Shown piece after piece: positions 8,588 through 17,367 of a stretch of DNA of 64,000 nucleotides. Location: assembly GCA_001899005.1 (NCBI GenBank), contig MKUW01000028.1, forward strand, positions 124,001 to 188,000, written 5' to 3'. The notes under the pieces were generated by a model. It was not told where the DNA came from. It saw only the letters and a list, made by a program, of their open reading frames with translations, and made no database searches. The position numbers and the translations under genes are program-made. The DNA is from Chloroflexi bacterium 44-23 (GTDB lineage: Bacteria > Chloroflexota > Anaerolineae > Anaerolineales > Anaerolineaceae). Position 1 is the first letter of the stretch. Each line of letters begins with the position of its first letter.

Positions 8588-9357
8588 TTTTTATCTCCTT
8601 ATTATTTTTTAATGAATAATTTGTTTTCAAAATAGTTTATTCATTAAATGACGGTAATAAACTTCTTCTCACTTCCATTAAGTTCATCGATACGATCTAT
8701 TTTGATTTTTGCGATAGTGCAAAAGCTTAGTGCTAACCCATCCTTAGAAGATTCCTCTCAATTCAATCCGTATGGCTGGCAACTCCTTTCAAATTTTTTT
8801 GTCGATTGGATTTGAAAAACTTCAGTTTAACACCCTTTCCTTTAATCATAAAAAGTTGGTGAAGTCCATCGACAGATATCTAATCGTTTTTGAAAATTCT
8901 CGGTCTAATAAGCTCTTTGATTTTCTCGAAATTTCTGCAAATATTTTTCAATCAATGTGAGTTGATGAAAAAAGTTTAACTTCAAATTCCTCAAAATTCA
9001 TCTCTCGTTACCACCTAATTGTAATGATTATACTGACAAATAGCAAATAAAACTAAGTTTTCCGGTTCTCAGTTCGTTTGGATATTCCGCAGCTGAATTT
9101 TTTCTTTTTTGAAAATTTCATATATTCCCAAACAACCTTGATTAAGCTACACTTTTATTAAAGTATATCGATTGCAACTTCACATATTCATCTCTCCCTA
9201 TTTTTATGATGCAAGAATGTTGAATTAGGTTTCATAAAAATTTTATACACGAACCTGCACAGAAATCAAATCAATGCTTCCTTCGCCAAACACTTGCCAA
9301 ATCAGCATCTAAACCTACAATTTAGTTAATCACATTTTTGGTCCCCGGAGAATTCAT
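8588..9357. other. AT-rich divergent intergenic region (770 bases)
   Basis: Separates the ABC operon (minus) from tag (plus). It should carry promoters for both. The sequence is strongly AT-rich with several T runs. A 62-codon frame at 8772-8960 has no ribosome binding site and a random-looking product, so I do not call it. I see no strong hairpin or repeat. Confidence 0.45.
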
Positions 9358-9924
9358 ATGGTACGGTGCCATTGGGCGCAGACTGATTTATCAATTCAAT
9401 ATCACGACCAGGAATGGGGTGTTCCGCTGCACGATGATACGGAATTGTTCGCTTTTTTGGTGCTTGAAGGAGCCCAGGCTGGTTTAAATTGGGAAATCAT
9501 CCTTAAGAAACGGCCGGTCTACTATCAGGTATATGATGGATTTCAACCAGATTTGGTGGCTGTTTATGATTCTCGAAAATTAGATTGTCTGTTACTTGAG
9601 CCGGGGATTGTTCGGAACAAACGTAAGATTTATTCATCCATACAAAATGCTCGCGTTTTTGTTGAAATCCAACATGAATTTGGAAGTTTTGATCATTTTA
9701 TATGGGACTTTGTGAATAGAAATCCCATCCAAAACAATTTCTCTTCAATAACAGATGTTCCAGCACAGACACTGCTTTCCGCTCAAATCAGCCTTGATCT
9801 TCGCAAACGGGGAATGAATTTCGTGGGGCCGACAATCATGTATGCTTTTATGCAAGCTGTCGGCATGGTAAATGACCACCTGGAAGAGTGTTTTCGGCAC
9901 CAAGAAGTAAAGCAGTTGGTTTAG
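9358..9924 (+). CDS. tag: DNA-3-methyladenine glycosylase I
   Basis: A 188-residue Tag protein that removes 3-methyladenine from alkylated DNA. It has the family N-terminus (RCHW), the Y-H-D-Q-E-W-G motif at residues 15-21 and the segment L-E-G-A-Q-A-G-L-N-W. The four residues of the Tag zinc clasp can be placed: C4, H16, H174 and C178. Length and ends fit the family. GGAG lies about nine bases before the ATG. It heads a run of tightly spaced genes that ends with an alkyltransferase-like gene, which suggests a small alkylation-damage operon. Confidence 0.93.
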   Translation: MVRCHWAQTDLSIQYHDQEWGVPLHDDTELFAFLVLEGAQAGLNWEIILKKRPVYYQVYDGFQPDLVAVYDSRKLDCLLLEPGIVRNKRKIYSSIQNARVFVEIQHEFGSFDHFIWDFVNRNPIQNNFSSITDVPAQTLLSAQISLDLRKRGMNFVGPTIMYAFMQAVGMVNDHLEECFRHQEVKQLV

Positions 9925-10004
9925 AAAAAATGGAAATGTTTATTCTGAAAATCAACGAGCTATTAAAAACGATTTTAACAAAACAAGAAGGGGAAGAGAT
10001 TTCT

Positions 10005-10100
10005 ATGCTCCCTGACGAATGCCAGTCTCATTTGGATCGGTCGCTGAGCGATTCATTCCACAGGTTGGGCTGGGCTTTCAGCCCTGGTGACTTTCCTTGA
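10005..10100 (+). CDS. Possible small leader peptide (31 codons)
   Basis: A short frame begins at the ATG at 10005, with GGGGAAG about eight bases upstream. Its TGA at 10098-10100 overlaps the TTG start of the next gene (TTGA). This could be a coupling peptide for the following GNAT-like gene, or the relic of a longer N-terminus. The same frame is open back into tag. I recognise no family. Weak call. Confidence 0.25.
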   Translation: MLPDECQSHLDRSLSDSFHRLGWAFSPGDFP

Positions 10101-10690
10101 AAACGAAACTTTTTGCAAACGAAGCCTTCCCATCACCTCTGAAAAATTCTGAGTTTGTACTCGAACCACTTCATCCAAATCATGTTTATCTGGATTATGA
10201 AGCGGTTATGGCCAGCAAAACATTCTTGCGACTCTGGAGTATGAGCGATTGGCCATCAGATAACTTTACACTGGAAGATAACCGCAGGGACTTACAAATG
10301 CATTTTCAGGAATTTTCCACTCATCTGGCATATACCTATACGATTCTTTCCCCCGACCTGCGTATCTGCCTTGGTTGTGTCTACTTGAATCCAATTGAGA
10401 GAATTAAACGCCTTAGTGTTAAAGAACGAAACGACTTAAGCCATTATTCAGCATTTGTGCGCTTTTGGCTGCGCCAGAATCTACAGGAGACTGAGAAAGA
10501 ATTATCCATCTTTCGTACGATCATTTACTGGTTCAAAAAATCATGGAATGGGAATTCAATTATTTACAGCTGCAATAGGCTATTAATTTCTACAAATAAA
10601 ATGTTTCAGGATGCAGGCCTAAAAATTTTGTTAGAATTAAGCCATCCGAATCGGGATGAGCTTTTGTGGTATTTACCTGAGGAGATGTAA
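10097..10690 (+). CDS. GNAT-like acetyltransferase family protein
   Basis: A 197-residue protein. The segment F-V-L-E-P-L-H-P and the later strand I-C-L-G-C-V-Y-L-N-P are GNAT-like, and it resembles uncharacterised GNAT-superfamily proteins that have L-D-Y-E-A-V-M-A-S near the N-terminus. The usual acetyl-CoA motif R/Q-x-x-G-x-G/A is not evident, so activity is doubtful. The start is taken as TTG at 10097 because an in-frame stop lies at 10088-10090. The stop codon shares one base with the ATG of the following yjbR-type gene (TAATG). Confidence 0.55.
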   Translation: MKTKLFANEAFPSPLKNSEFVLEPLHPNHVYLDYEAVMASKTFLRLWSMSDWPSDNFTLEDNRRDLQMHFQEFSTHLAYTYTILSPDLRICLGCVYLNPIERIKRLSVKERNDLSHYSAFVRFWLRQNLQETEKELSIFRTIIYWFKKSWNGNSIIYSCNRLLISTNKMFQDAGLKILLELSHPNRDELLWYLPEEM

Positions 10691-11112
10691 TGGAATTCGA
10701 TGATCTCAACAGCTTCCTGCTGGAAAAACCTGGCTCCAAACTGGAACAGCCCTTTGGCTCTGAAGTTCTTGTCTACAAAGTGCTTGGTAAAATGTATGCG
10801 CTGGTCTCCTGGCAAGCGCAGCCATTGTTAATCAGCCTCAAATGCGACCCTCAGCAAGCTCTGGAATTACGCAAAAGATGCCCTTCTATAAAGCCTGGCT
10901 ACCATTTAAATAAGATGCACTGGAATACGGTCACTTTGGACAACAGTATTCCTGATAATGAACTTATCGCCATGATCAACGAATCATTCCGCCTCGTAGT
11001 TGCATCAATGCCAAAACGGCTGGTTAGAACCCTGGCTGAAATTGCTGGAAAAGAAAAGACTCAGAAAAAAGAAGAAGCAGGAAAAAATGGATCACAAACC
11101 AACCTATCGTGA
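10690..11112 (+). CDS. MmcQ/YjbR family DNA-binding-like protein
   Basis: A 140-residue protein of the MmcQ/YjbR (CyaY-like fold) family. Markers are F-G-S-E-V-L-V-Y-K-V-L-G-K-M-Y-A-L, L-K-C-D-P near residue 52, P-G-Y-H-L-N-K-M-H-W-N-T-V near residue 75 and L-I-A-M-I-N-E-S-F. The last 25 residues are a charged Lys/Glu tail beyond the normal domain. The ATG overlaps the previous stop. The function of the family is not established. Its place between tag and an ATL gene hints at DNA damage handling. Confidence 0.85.
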   Translation: MEFDDLNSFLLEKPGSKLEQPFGSEVLVYKVLGKMYALVSWQAQPLLISLKCDPQQALELRKRCPSIKPGYHLNKMHWNTVTLDNSIPDNELIAMINESFRLVVASMPKRLVRTLAEIAGKEKTQKKEEAGKNGSQTNLS

Positions 11113-11404
11113 TCGGGTCTTTGATATCGTCTGCTGCATACCTTTCGGAAAAGTAGCCACGTATGGTCAAATTGCCCGAATGGTTCCCGGTTGTACCGCC
11201 CGCATGGTTGGGTATGCCCTGGCTTCATTGCCCGATGATTCAGATGTTCCCTGGCAGCGGGTAATCAATGCCCAAGGCAAGATCAGCCCGCGCGGTACGG
11301 GGTATGGGGCGCTGATCCAACGTCAGCTCCTGGATGAAGAAGGTGTAATTTTCGATCAGCAGGAAAAGATAAACTTCGAAGTTTTTGGCTGGTTCCCGCA
11401 GTAA
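11087..11404 (+). CDS. Alkyltransferase-like protein (ATL), MGMT family
   Basis: A 105-residue protein with the MGMT DNA-binding fold: F-G-K-V-A-T-Y-G-Q-I-A, then A-R-M-V-G-Y-A-L (arginine finger R39). The active-site motif, normally PCHRV, reads P55-W-Q-R-V. Replacement of the acceptor cysteine by Trp is the hallmark of ATL proteins. These bind O6-alkylguanine and hand it to nucleotide excision repair rather than removing the alkyl group. I start at the ATG at 11087, which has AGGA six bases upstream and overlaps the end of the yjbR-type gene by 26 bases. The frame is open back to 11000, but that part only mirrors the overlapping gene. Confidence 0.9.
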   Translation: MDHKPTYRDRVFDIVCCIPFGKVATYGQIARMVPGCTARMVGYALASLPDDSDVPWQRVINAQGKISPRGTGYGALIQRQLLDEEGVIFDQQEKINFEVFGWFPQ

Positions 11405-12160
11405 ATTAACAAGCGCGATTTATTTTCTCTAAACAACCTGGCGGAGAATAAACTCCCTTATGTTTGATAGCTTATAATTTTGCCTGGAAATTTGACTTTA
11501 TCGTAACTACTCAGTCCTTCTAGGCACGATATCATTGCACAGCAATCTGATGCTTTATAAGCATTAACTTTGAACATTCAACATAAAAAGGATAGCCATG
11601 CCACCAAAGTTCAAGAATGGTGGCTACTAAGAAACCATTTGCTCCGAGATGGCCTTGTAGCACCATTGCTCCTACATCTTTTTTGTCTGGATCTGTCAAT
11701 TTTAACAAATCCACGCGGTTGCTTCTAACATAAAGGGCGTTCTTTATCACACCTAAAAAAAACTCGCAATTGCATCGCTGTGAAATTACACTTTATTTAT
11801 TTAATCACACAAGCCAACCGGATATCTTTCCATCTACATAAAAACTATTAGGGTTTTTTCAGCCTTCTTTCCTGTTAGTATTAATGAGCAAAAAATATAA
11901 TCGTTTTGCTACACCAGCCGTAAAAATTCATTCACTAATAACCCATGCTTTGAAGCTTGCTCACTCAAATAAACTGCAAGTCAGATCTCCTGATCTATAA
12001 GCTTCCGCGTCAAAAAGCTTGTAACACAACCGTACAACTAAACTATTTGGTACCATCACCAACATAACTTCAAATTTTGTTATAAAAGCAATTTTGAGCA
12101 TTATTCTCCTTTTCAGCCAGATCCAGATAACCTTTTTTCCATAAGCAAGTATTAAATCAA
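11405..12160. other. Long intergenic region, little recognised
   Basis: About 760 AT-rich bases after the ATL gene. A 72-codon GTG-started frame on the minus strand (11532-11750) has a plausible amino-acid mix but no family I recognise and no good ribosome binding site. It could be a relic. The rest shows no strong hairpin or long repeat. A promoter at the right end is listed separately. Confidence 0.4.
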
Positions 12161-12189
12161 TTGCATCTACACTTAATTTCTCCTATACT
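12161..12189 (+). promoter_or_regulatory. Strong candidate sigma-70 promoter
   Basis: TTGCAT (12161-12166) and TATACT (12184-12189) are spaced by exactly 17 bases, 22 bases ahead of the small ORF at 12211. It probably drives the whole plus-strand run that begins there. Confidence 0.6.
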
Positions 12190-12210
12190 GTATGCAAGGA
12201 GATAAAAAGC

Positions 12211-12417
12211 ATGTACGAGATTGATGACAATTTCAGCGCTATTCCTGGAAAATGTCCGGGGGTTATCATTCAATCGTTTACCTGCCCAGAGATGGTAATT
12301 CTCCCAACTCCTTTTCCCCAAAAAGGTATTCTGCAAATCTTAATTGAATGCTTTGCTTCAACTGAAAAGGCATCCGCTTTTCCCCAGGAACACTCTTATT
12401 TCAAAAGGTATGATTAA
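12211..12417 (+). CDS. Small hypothetical protein (68 residues)
   Basis: No family is recognised. The call rests on signals: a near-consensus promoter ends about 20 bases upstream and AAGGAGATAAAAAGC leads directly into the ATG. The product is neutral, has two cysteines (K-C-P-G and F-T-C-P) and no membrane segment. It precedes the YqfO-like gene by 21 bases and may be the first gene of that run, or a leader peptide for it. Confidence 0.45.
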   Translation: MYEIDDNFSAIPGKCPGVIIQSFTCPEMVILPTPFPQKGILQILIECFASTEKASAFPQEHSYFKRYD

Positions 12418-12438
12418 CCAGACGAGTTTTGGATATCC

Positions 12439-12786
12439 ATGCAATTTATAGACTGTAAATATGTGAAGATAGAAATTTATGCCCCCGCAGAGGCCTTACC
12501 TGTCATCGTGGCGGAGTTCAGCAAAGCCGGCGCAGGAAGATTTGGTCTTTACGATCATGTTTACACAACCAGTGCAGTAACCGGTCACTGGCGGCCATTA
12601 GAGGGAGCAGTCCCGACAATCGGCTCTGTAGGGAAAGATGAACAGGCTCAGGAATTAAAGATTGAAGTGAACTGCCCAAAGGAATTAGCTAGGAAGGTAA
12701 AAGAGGCAGTACGAAAAGTTCACCCGTATGAGGCCCCGGTTATCAATATCATCCCACTTTGCAACGATCAAATTGAGGAATTATGA
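12439..12786 (+). CDS. YqfO-like protein (NIF3 middle-domain family, COG3323 type)
   Basis: A 115-residue protein with a CutA/PII-like ferredoxin fold. Recognition marks are Y-V-K-I-E-I-Y-A-P near the N-terminus, G-R-F-G-L-Y-D-H, F/W-R-P-L-E-G-A-x-P-x-I-G-x-V-G-K in the middle and H-P-Y-E-A-P near the end. The same domain is inserted in longer NIF3 proteins such as YqfO. Stand-alone copies are widespread and have no settled function. The stop overlaps the next start (ATGA), so the two genes are coupled. Confidence 0.85.
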   Translation: MQFIDCKYVKIEIYAPAEALPVIVAEFSKAGAGRFGLYDHVYTTSAVTGHWRPLEGAVPTIGSVGKDEQAQELKIEVNCPKELARKVKEAVRKVHPYEAPVINIIPLCNDQIEEL

Positions 12787-13226
12787 GCGCGAGATACAAA
12801 CAGCTCGAGGATGTAGCCCGTGATTGGATGAACACAATTTGGACAAAAAAAGAATTTGGCCAATTTAGTAAATTTCATCATCCTCAAATGACTGATATGA
12901 GTCCTGCCGGACGAGATTCGAACCGCGAAGCATATGAGGAAAGCATCCAAGCTCTCTTTCAAACTTTTCCAAATTTTACAGCCTTTGTCGAAGATATTAT
13001 CGTCGACGAACTGAAAGGCAAATCTGCAATACGATGGAGCGCCAGCGCCAGTCAACATGGAGACTTTTATGGGCTTAAACCAACTGGCAAAGCCATATTC
13101 TTTACAGGGATTGAAATTCTGGCAATTGATCAGGATGGGCTCATCACTGAACGTTGGGGAGAATGGGATGGATTAAGTATTTTGGAGCAAATTACTCGTT
13201 CAAATGAGACCGATGCAAATGATTAA
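12783..13226 (+). CDS. SnoaL-like polyketide cyclase-fold protein
   Basis: A 147-residue alpha+beta barrel protein of the SnoaL/NTF2-like group. It shows the usual layout: a first helix (YKQLEDVARDWMN), P-A-G-R-D, a helix ending in L-F-Q-T-F-P-N-F, then strands and F-F-T-G-I-E-I-L-A-I-D-Q-D-G-L-I-T-E-R-W-G-E-W-D. Family members act as cyclases, isomerases or carrier-type binding proteins on small molecules. The substrate here is unknown. The ATG overlaps the previous stop and the 3' end overlaps the next gene by 23 bases. Confidence 0.8.
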   Translation: MSARYKQLEDVARDWMNTIWTKKEFGQFSKFHHPQMTDMSPAGRDSNREAYEESIQALFQTFPNFTAFVEDIIVDELKGKSAIRWSASASQHGDFYGLKPTGKAIFFTGIEILAIDQDGLITERWGEWDGLSILEQITRSNETDAND

Positions 13227-13815
13227 TAATCAAGCACGATGGGAAAAAAATGCACGCCTGGGGTTTAAGTATTTTAATAAAGGGATGGTCCTTTTATGGA
13301 AATTAGGCCTGGCTGATTGGATAAACGTGTGGCCTACCCTCTTCGGGCAAATCATGGTGCTCAGCCACACCGGCCGCAAAAGTGGTTATAGGCGACTGAC
13401 TCCTGTTAATTACGCCATTTTGGATGAGGAAATTTATTGCTGTGCAGGCTTTGGCGCAGTTTCAGATTGGTACCAAAACATTCTCAAAAATCCACAGGTC
13501 GAAATCTGGTTAACCGAAGGACGGTGGCTTGGAAAAGCTGAGGATGTCTCTGAACACCCCGATCGCCGACGAATTCTGCGCGAAGTATTGATTGCAAGCG
13601 GATTTGCAGCCCCTTTGTTTGGTATTCACCCGAAACAGCTCAATGATGCCGAAATTGATCAATTAACCAGATCATACCGGTTAATTCATATTGTACGAAT
13701 AGATGAAAAAACCGGACGCGATGGTCCTGGCGAACTTGCTTGGATATGGCCACTAATCACCGTTATTTTGCTGTTCCGAAAGGGCAGACGAATTAAAGAA
13801 ACCAAAAAACGATAA
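13204..13815 (+). CDS. Deazaflavin (F420)-dependent nitroreductase-family protein
   Basis: A 203-residue protein of the DDN family. The key segment is L-S-H-T-G-R-K-S-G-Y-R-R-L-T-P-V, the split-barrel cofactor-binding loop, followed by C-C-A-G-F-G, D-W-Y-Q-N-I-L-K-N-P and V-E-I-W-L. The C-terminus (LAWIWPLITVILLF) is hydrophobic and may contact the membrane. Related enzymes use F420 to reduce quinones or nitro compounds. Whether this organism makes F420 cannot be seen here. A paralogue lies at 36854-37456 with the same W-I-W-P-L tail. Alternative starts are at 13213 and 13219. Confidence 0.85.
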   Translation: MRPMQMINNQARWEKNARLGFKYFNKGMVLLWKLGLADWINVWPTLFGQIMVLSHTGRKSGYRRLTPVNYAILDEEIYCCAGFGAVSDWYQNILKNPQVEIWLTEGRWLGKAEDVSEHPDRRRILREVLIASGFAAPLFGIHPKQLNDAEIDQLTRSYRLIHIVRIDEKTGRDGPGELAWIWPLITVILLFRKGRRIKETKKR

Positions 13816-13828
13816 AGAGAGTACATCA

Positions 13829-14503
13829 ATGCTGCGATCTCAGATGCTCGATATGGTGAGCGCAAATATTACAAAACGAAAATTTGATCATCCGACCCTG
13901 GTGGCTATTGACGGAATGGTTGCTGCTGGAAAAACACGCATCGCTAAAGAGCTTATTTTTCCATTACAGCGCTCCAAACGCCAGATTATTTCAGTCAGCC
14001 TGGATGATTTCCAAAATCCTGTCCAGATCCGCTACAGGCGAGGACGAGATTCGGCTGAAGGATATTATTATGATGCCTACAATTACGAGACCTTTTTGGA
14101 AGCGGTTGTAAATCCGCTGCAACCCGAGGGCGACCGTCGCATCCGACGCACGTTGATCAGCTTTAATGCTTCATTAGAGGTACAACCGGAATACATAACT
14201 GTGGCGGAAGATGCGATCATCTTGTGCGAAGGAGTCTTTTTGATGCGCCCGGAATTGTTTGATTTTTGGGATCTCCGTATTTTTGTCGATATCACACTGG
14301 AGACCGCATTACAAAGGGCTGTAGAACGGGAAATTCTTGAAGTGGGTTCTTATGAAAAAGTGCGGCAAATCTATGAAAAGCGCTTCTTTGCGGGTCAGCG
14401 CATTTATTTTGATCGCTGCCGCCCATTACAACGCGTTGATATGATTATTGATAACAATGATTTCCGCAATCCGGTAGTAATCGAACAACGGACAGTCGCA
14501 TAA
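13829..14503 (+). CDS. Uridine-kinase-like P-loop kinase
   Basis: A 224-residue P-loop NTPase. Walker A is G-M-V-A-A-G-K-T (residues 29-36), a variant of the uridine kinase / phosphoribulokinase loop. It is followed by S-L-D-D-F and an R-R-G-R-D-S-A-E-G-Y-Y-Y-D segment and, later, I-I-L-C-E-G-V-F-L. Position and motifs fit the uridine kinase / pantothenate kinase superfamily, and the R-D-S-x-E-G-Y-Y block is common in the uncharacterised uridine kinase-like branch. It should phosphorylate a small hydroxyl compound, probably a nucleoside. GAGAG lies about ten bases before the ATG. Confidence 0.8.
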   Translation: MLRSQMLDMVSANITKRKFDHPTLVAIDGMVAAGKTRIAKELIFPLQRSKRQIISVSLDDFQNPVQIRYRRGRDSAEGYYYDAYNYETFLEAVVNPLQPEGDRRIRRTLISFNASLEVQPEYITVAEDAIILCEGVFLMRPELFDFWDLRIFVDITLETALQRAVEREILEVGSYEKVRQIYEKRFFAGQRIYFDRCRPLQRVDMIIDNNDFRNPVVIEQRTVA

Positions 14504-14544
14504 TTTTTTCTCCAAATATCCGGATAGAGAGGCTTTTTAATAGC

Positions 14545-15453
14545 TTGAGAACATACCCATTTATCCAGGTCGATGCTTTTACTGACCAGCCTTTGGGGGG
14601 CAATCCTTGCGCTGTATTTTTTGATTGTGAGGACATGGACGATGAGACTATGCTGGCAGTAACTCGTGAAATGAATCTTTCTGAATGCGCCTTTTTGCAC
14701 CATTCTGCCATATCTGATTTTGGGGTGCGCTATTTTACACCCATGGGAGAAATCCCTCTGGCAGGGCACCCAACTATCGCGACGGTCTTTGCCCTGATTG
14801 AAAGCGGCAGGTTAAATCTTAAATCAGAAAGTATGATCATCTCGCTCGAATTAAAAGTAGGTCCAATTCCTGTTGAAATTAAATCCAGGGCCGCTAAAGT
14901 TGAACGTATAACCATGACCCAAAAGCGGCCGCAATTCCTACGAGTTTACCTACCCGAAGAAATACTGCCGGTATTTGGTCTGACACAGCAAGATCTGGCG
15001 CCTAATTCGCCCATTCAAACTGTCAGCACCGGCACGCCCCAGTTGATGATTCATGTGCGAGATCTTGACGTATTAAGAAAGCTAAACACGAACACATCCG
15101 CCTACCGGCAAATACACGCCAGTGGAGATTGGTTTTCCACTCATATTTTTTGCATGCAAGCCATCAATCCAAATGCAACCACATTTGCCCGCCATTTGAG
15201 TCCGCCACCGGACATTTTTGAAGATCCCTTCACAGGCTCGGCTACCGGCGGAATGGCTGCTTATTTATGGCACTATGGTCATCTAGTTAATCGATCCTTT
15301 ACAGCCGAACAAGGCCATTGGATGCAACGACCGGGGCAAGCATACGTCGAAGTGATAGGTCCTTGTGATGAAATCGAAACTGTCAAAGTCGGTGGAATGG
15401 CAGTATCAGTATTAAACGGCACACTGAAATTACCCGCGGTAAAAGTTATTTAA
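14545..15453 (+). CDS. PhzF-family isomerase/epimerase, TTG start
   Basis: A 302-residue PhzF-like protein with the double diaminopimelate-epimerase fold. The start R-T-Y-P-F-I-Q-V-D-A-F-T-D, G-G-N-P-C-A-V and the catalytic glutamate in N-L-S-E (E47) are present, with L-A-G-H-P-T near residue 74 and D-P-F-T-G-S-A-T-G near residue 230. The start is TTG at 14545, since the conserved N-terminus begins right there and GAGAGG lies upstream. PhzF proteins isomerise dienes such as the phenazine precursor, but most homologues lie outside phenazine pathways. No phenazine gene is nearby, so the substrate stays open. Confidence 0.88.
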   Translation: MRTYPFIQVDAFTDQPLGGNPCAVFFDCEDMDDETMLAVTREMNLSECAFLHHSAISDFGVRYFTPMGEIPLAGHPTIATVFALIESGRLNLKSESMIISLELKVGPIPVEIKSRAAKVERITMTQKRPQFLRVYLPEEILPVFGLTQQDLAPNSPIQTVSTGTPQLMIHVRDLDVLRKLNTNTSAYRQIHASGDWFSTHIFCMQAINPNATTFARHLSPPPDIFEDPFTGSATGGMAAYLWHYGHLVNRSFTAEQGHWMQRPGQAYVEVIGPCDEIETVKVGGMAVSVLNGTLKLPAVKVI

Positions 15454-15705
15454 TTGATTAAAGTTCCCTTTTCCAAAATATTAAGATTCTTGAAATAATT
15501 TTCCGGTGGGCATACCAGTGTGATTGCCAAAAGCACATATTACAGACAGGTTTAAACCATCGTTGCACGAGTTATCGCGAAAAGCACAGCCCATCACGAG
15601 TTTCTTACGAAATATTTATTCGCAATTATTCGAGGTCTTGCCAGAAAGTATAATAAAAGCATTCTCATCAAGTTCCATCTGAGAGAATAAAAAGGTTAGG
15701 TTTAC

Positions 15706-16389
15706 TTGGCACAACAAAAAGACATGAGCAATAGCAGCCTTTCTCACCAGACAAGTGAGACAGACCACATCACAATTAAACGCTACAGCGGCCCTGGCAT
15801 TATTCAACGCTGGCAGACCGAAATGCGACTTCTGCAAGCCCTGCAAAATCAATTCCCTTTGCCGACCTTGTTGGAGCAATCGCATGAAGCAGAAATTCAC
15901 ATCCGAACATTGGCGGGGGTGCCGGCTGCTGACCTGATCACGGCTGAGAATAGCCCGCTTATCATGGCCGCTCTCGGACATGCTCTACAAAAGTTGCAAT
16001 CTACTCCACTACAAGAAATGCACAATTTTTTACACGGAACTGGTGATATTTTGGTTCATGGAGATTACTGTTTGCCAAATTTCATCTTTATATCCCAGCC
16101 ACTTACTTTAGAGGCCATAATAGAATGGGAATGGGCACATTTAGGTGATGCAGTCGAAGATCCTTCCTGGATGGAATGGCATATTCGTATGCACATGGGC
16201 AAATTTGTGCGTGATCTACCCATCTTCTACGAAGCGTATGGGATTACCCCGGGTTGGGGGGAACGAAAAGACGCCATGATTATGCAGGTTCACAGGCACC
16301 TTGAGTTTGCTCGCATGGCTGGTGAAAAAAGAGCAATCCAAAAATGGCAGAATCGTCTTCAAATCACCTCGCGGTATCAGGCGTCTTGA
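15706..16389 (+). CDS. Aminoglycoside-phosphotransferase-like kinase
   Basis: A 227-residue kinase of the APH/choline kinase fold, short for the family and with a trimmed N-lobe. The catalytic loop is H118-G-D120-x4-N125. The metal-binding D of the usual D-W/F-E motif is replaced by glutamate (I-I-E-W-E-W-A, E140), which may weaken activity. Starts could be TTG at 15706, with AGG upstream, or ATG at 15724. Such proteins phosphorylate hydroxyl groups on antibiotics, choline, thiamine or sugars. Nothing here singles out a substrate. Confidence 0.7.
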   Translation: MAQQKDMSNSSLSHQTSETDHITIKRYSGPGIIQRWQTEMRLLQALQNQFPLPTLLEQSHEAEIHIRTLAGVPAADLITAENSPLIMAALGHALQKLQSTPLQEMHNFLHGTGDILVHGDYCLPNFIFISQPLTLEAIIEWEWAHLGDAVEDPSWMEWHIRMHMGKFVRDLPIFYEAYGITPGWGERKDAMIMQVHRHLEFARMAGEKRAIQKWQNRLQITSRYQAS

Positions 16390-16437
16390 CCAAAACAATC
16401 TGCTGTTCAAAAAACTAGAAAACACAGAGTAAAATAA

Positions 16438-17367
16438 ATGCCAATGCAATCAGATTCTATACTCAGCCCCATCAACAAAAGTAAAGCCTGGATTTTAGCA
16501 TCGAGACCAAAAACCTTGACTGCTGCTGCTACGCCCGTCATCATTGGCAGCAGTGTGGCATTTTTTGAGCAGACCTTTCAACCCCTGGCAGCATTGGCAG
16601 CCTTGATTGGTGCGCTCTGCCTGCAAATTGGAGCCAATCTGGCTAACGATATCTTTGACTTTCAAAAAGGGGTCGATAACCAGGATCGTTTGGGTCCATT
16701 GCGCGTAACCCAGGCTGGTTTGCTTTCTCCAACCGAAGTAAAAATCGGTATGAGCATAGTGTTTTTGATTGCTTCCCTGTGCGGTGTCTATATGACGCTT
16801 GTCAGTGGTTTATGGATTGTGGTGATAGGGATACTGGCCATCCTGGCAGCCGTTGCATATACCGGAGGGCCATTCCCGTATGGATATCGCGGTTTGGGAG
16901 AGCTTTTTGTGTTTATATTCTTTGGGTTTGCAGCTGTGTGTGGCACCTATTACGCGCAGGCAGGTTCCGTCAGTCAACTGGCATTCTTCTCCTCCATACC
17001 AGTCGGCTTATTAATCGTCGCCATTTTGATTGTCAACAATCTGCGGGACCTGGAAGGCGACCTAAAAAGTGGCAAACGTACCCTGGCAGTTAAATTTGGC
17101 CTTCATTGGGCACGCCAGGAATTTGTCGTTGTGATCGCCTTTGCATATCTGGTTGTATTTCTGATGGGTATCAGCAATATTGCTCCAGCCTGGGTGCTTT
17201 TGAGCTGGCTTTCATTACCTGCTGTTTTTGGTCATGTTCATTCTGTCATGTATGATGAAGGTTCTGTTTTGAATACCACATTAGCATCAACGGGCATGCT
17301 GACGCTCATTTTTGGTTTATTATATTCAGGCGGGTTGATTCTGGCATATTACATCCCGTTATTCTAG
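16438..17367 (+). CDS. menA: 1,4-dihydroxy-2-naphthoate polyprenyltransferase (UbiA family)
   Basis: A 309-residue membrane prenyltransferase with about eight or nine helices. The two Asp-rich motifs are N70-D-I-F-D74-F-Q-K-G-V-D80 and N-N-L-R-D-L-E-G-D. The latter is followed by G-K-R-T-L-A-V, the block typical of MenA. MenA joins a polyprenyl chain to dihydroxynaphthoate in menaquinone synthesis at the inner membrane. The N-terminal signature A-S-R-P-K-T-L is also present. No other men gene is in the window. The start is the ATG at 16438; a second ATG is at 16444. Confidence 0.88.
   Translation: MPMQSDSILSPINKSKAWILASRPKTLTAAATPVIIGSSVAFFEQTFQPLAALAALIGALCLQIGANLANDIFDFQKGVDNQDRLGPLRVTQAGLLSPTEVKIGMSIVFLIASLCGVYMTLVSGLWIVVIGILAILAAVAYTGGPFPYGYRGLGELFVFIFFGFAAVCGTYYAQAGSVSQLAFFSSIPVGLLIVAILIVNNLRDLEGDLKSGKRTLAVKFGLHWARQEFVVVIAFAYLVVFLMGISNIAPAWVLLSWLSLPAVFGHVHSVMYDEGSVLNTTLASTGMLTLIFGLLYSGGLILAYYIPLF

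Noticed and set aside
8772..8960. 62-codon plus-strand frame in the ABC/tag gap
   Set aside because: No ribosome binding site, AT-rich random-looking product, no resemblance to any family.
11532..11750. 72-codon minus-strand frame
   Set aside because: Starts with GTG without a good ribosome site and matches nothing I know. Kept only as a possible relic in the intergenic note.
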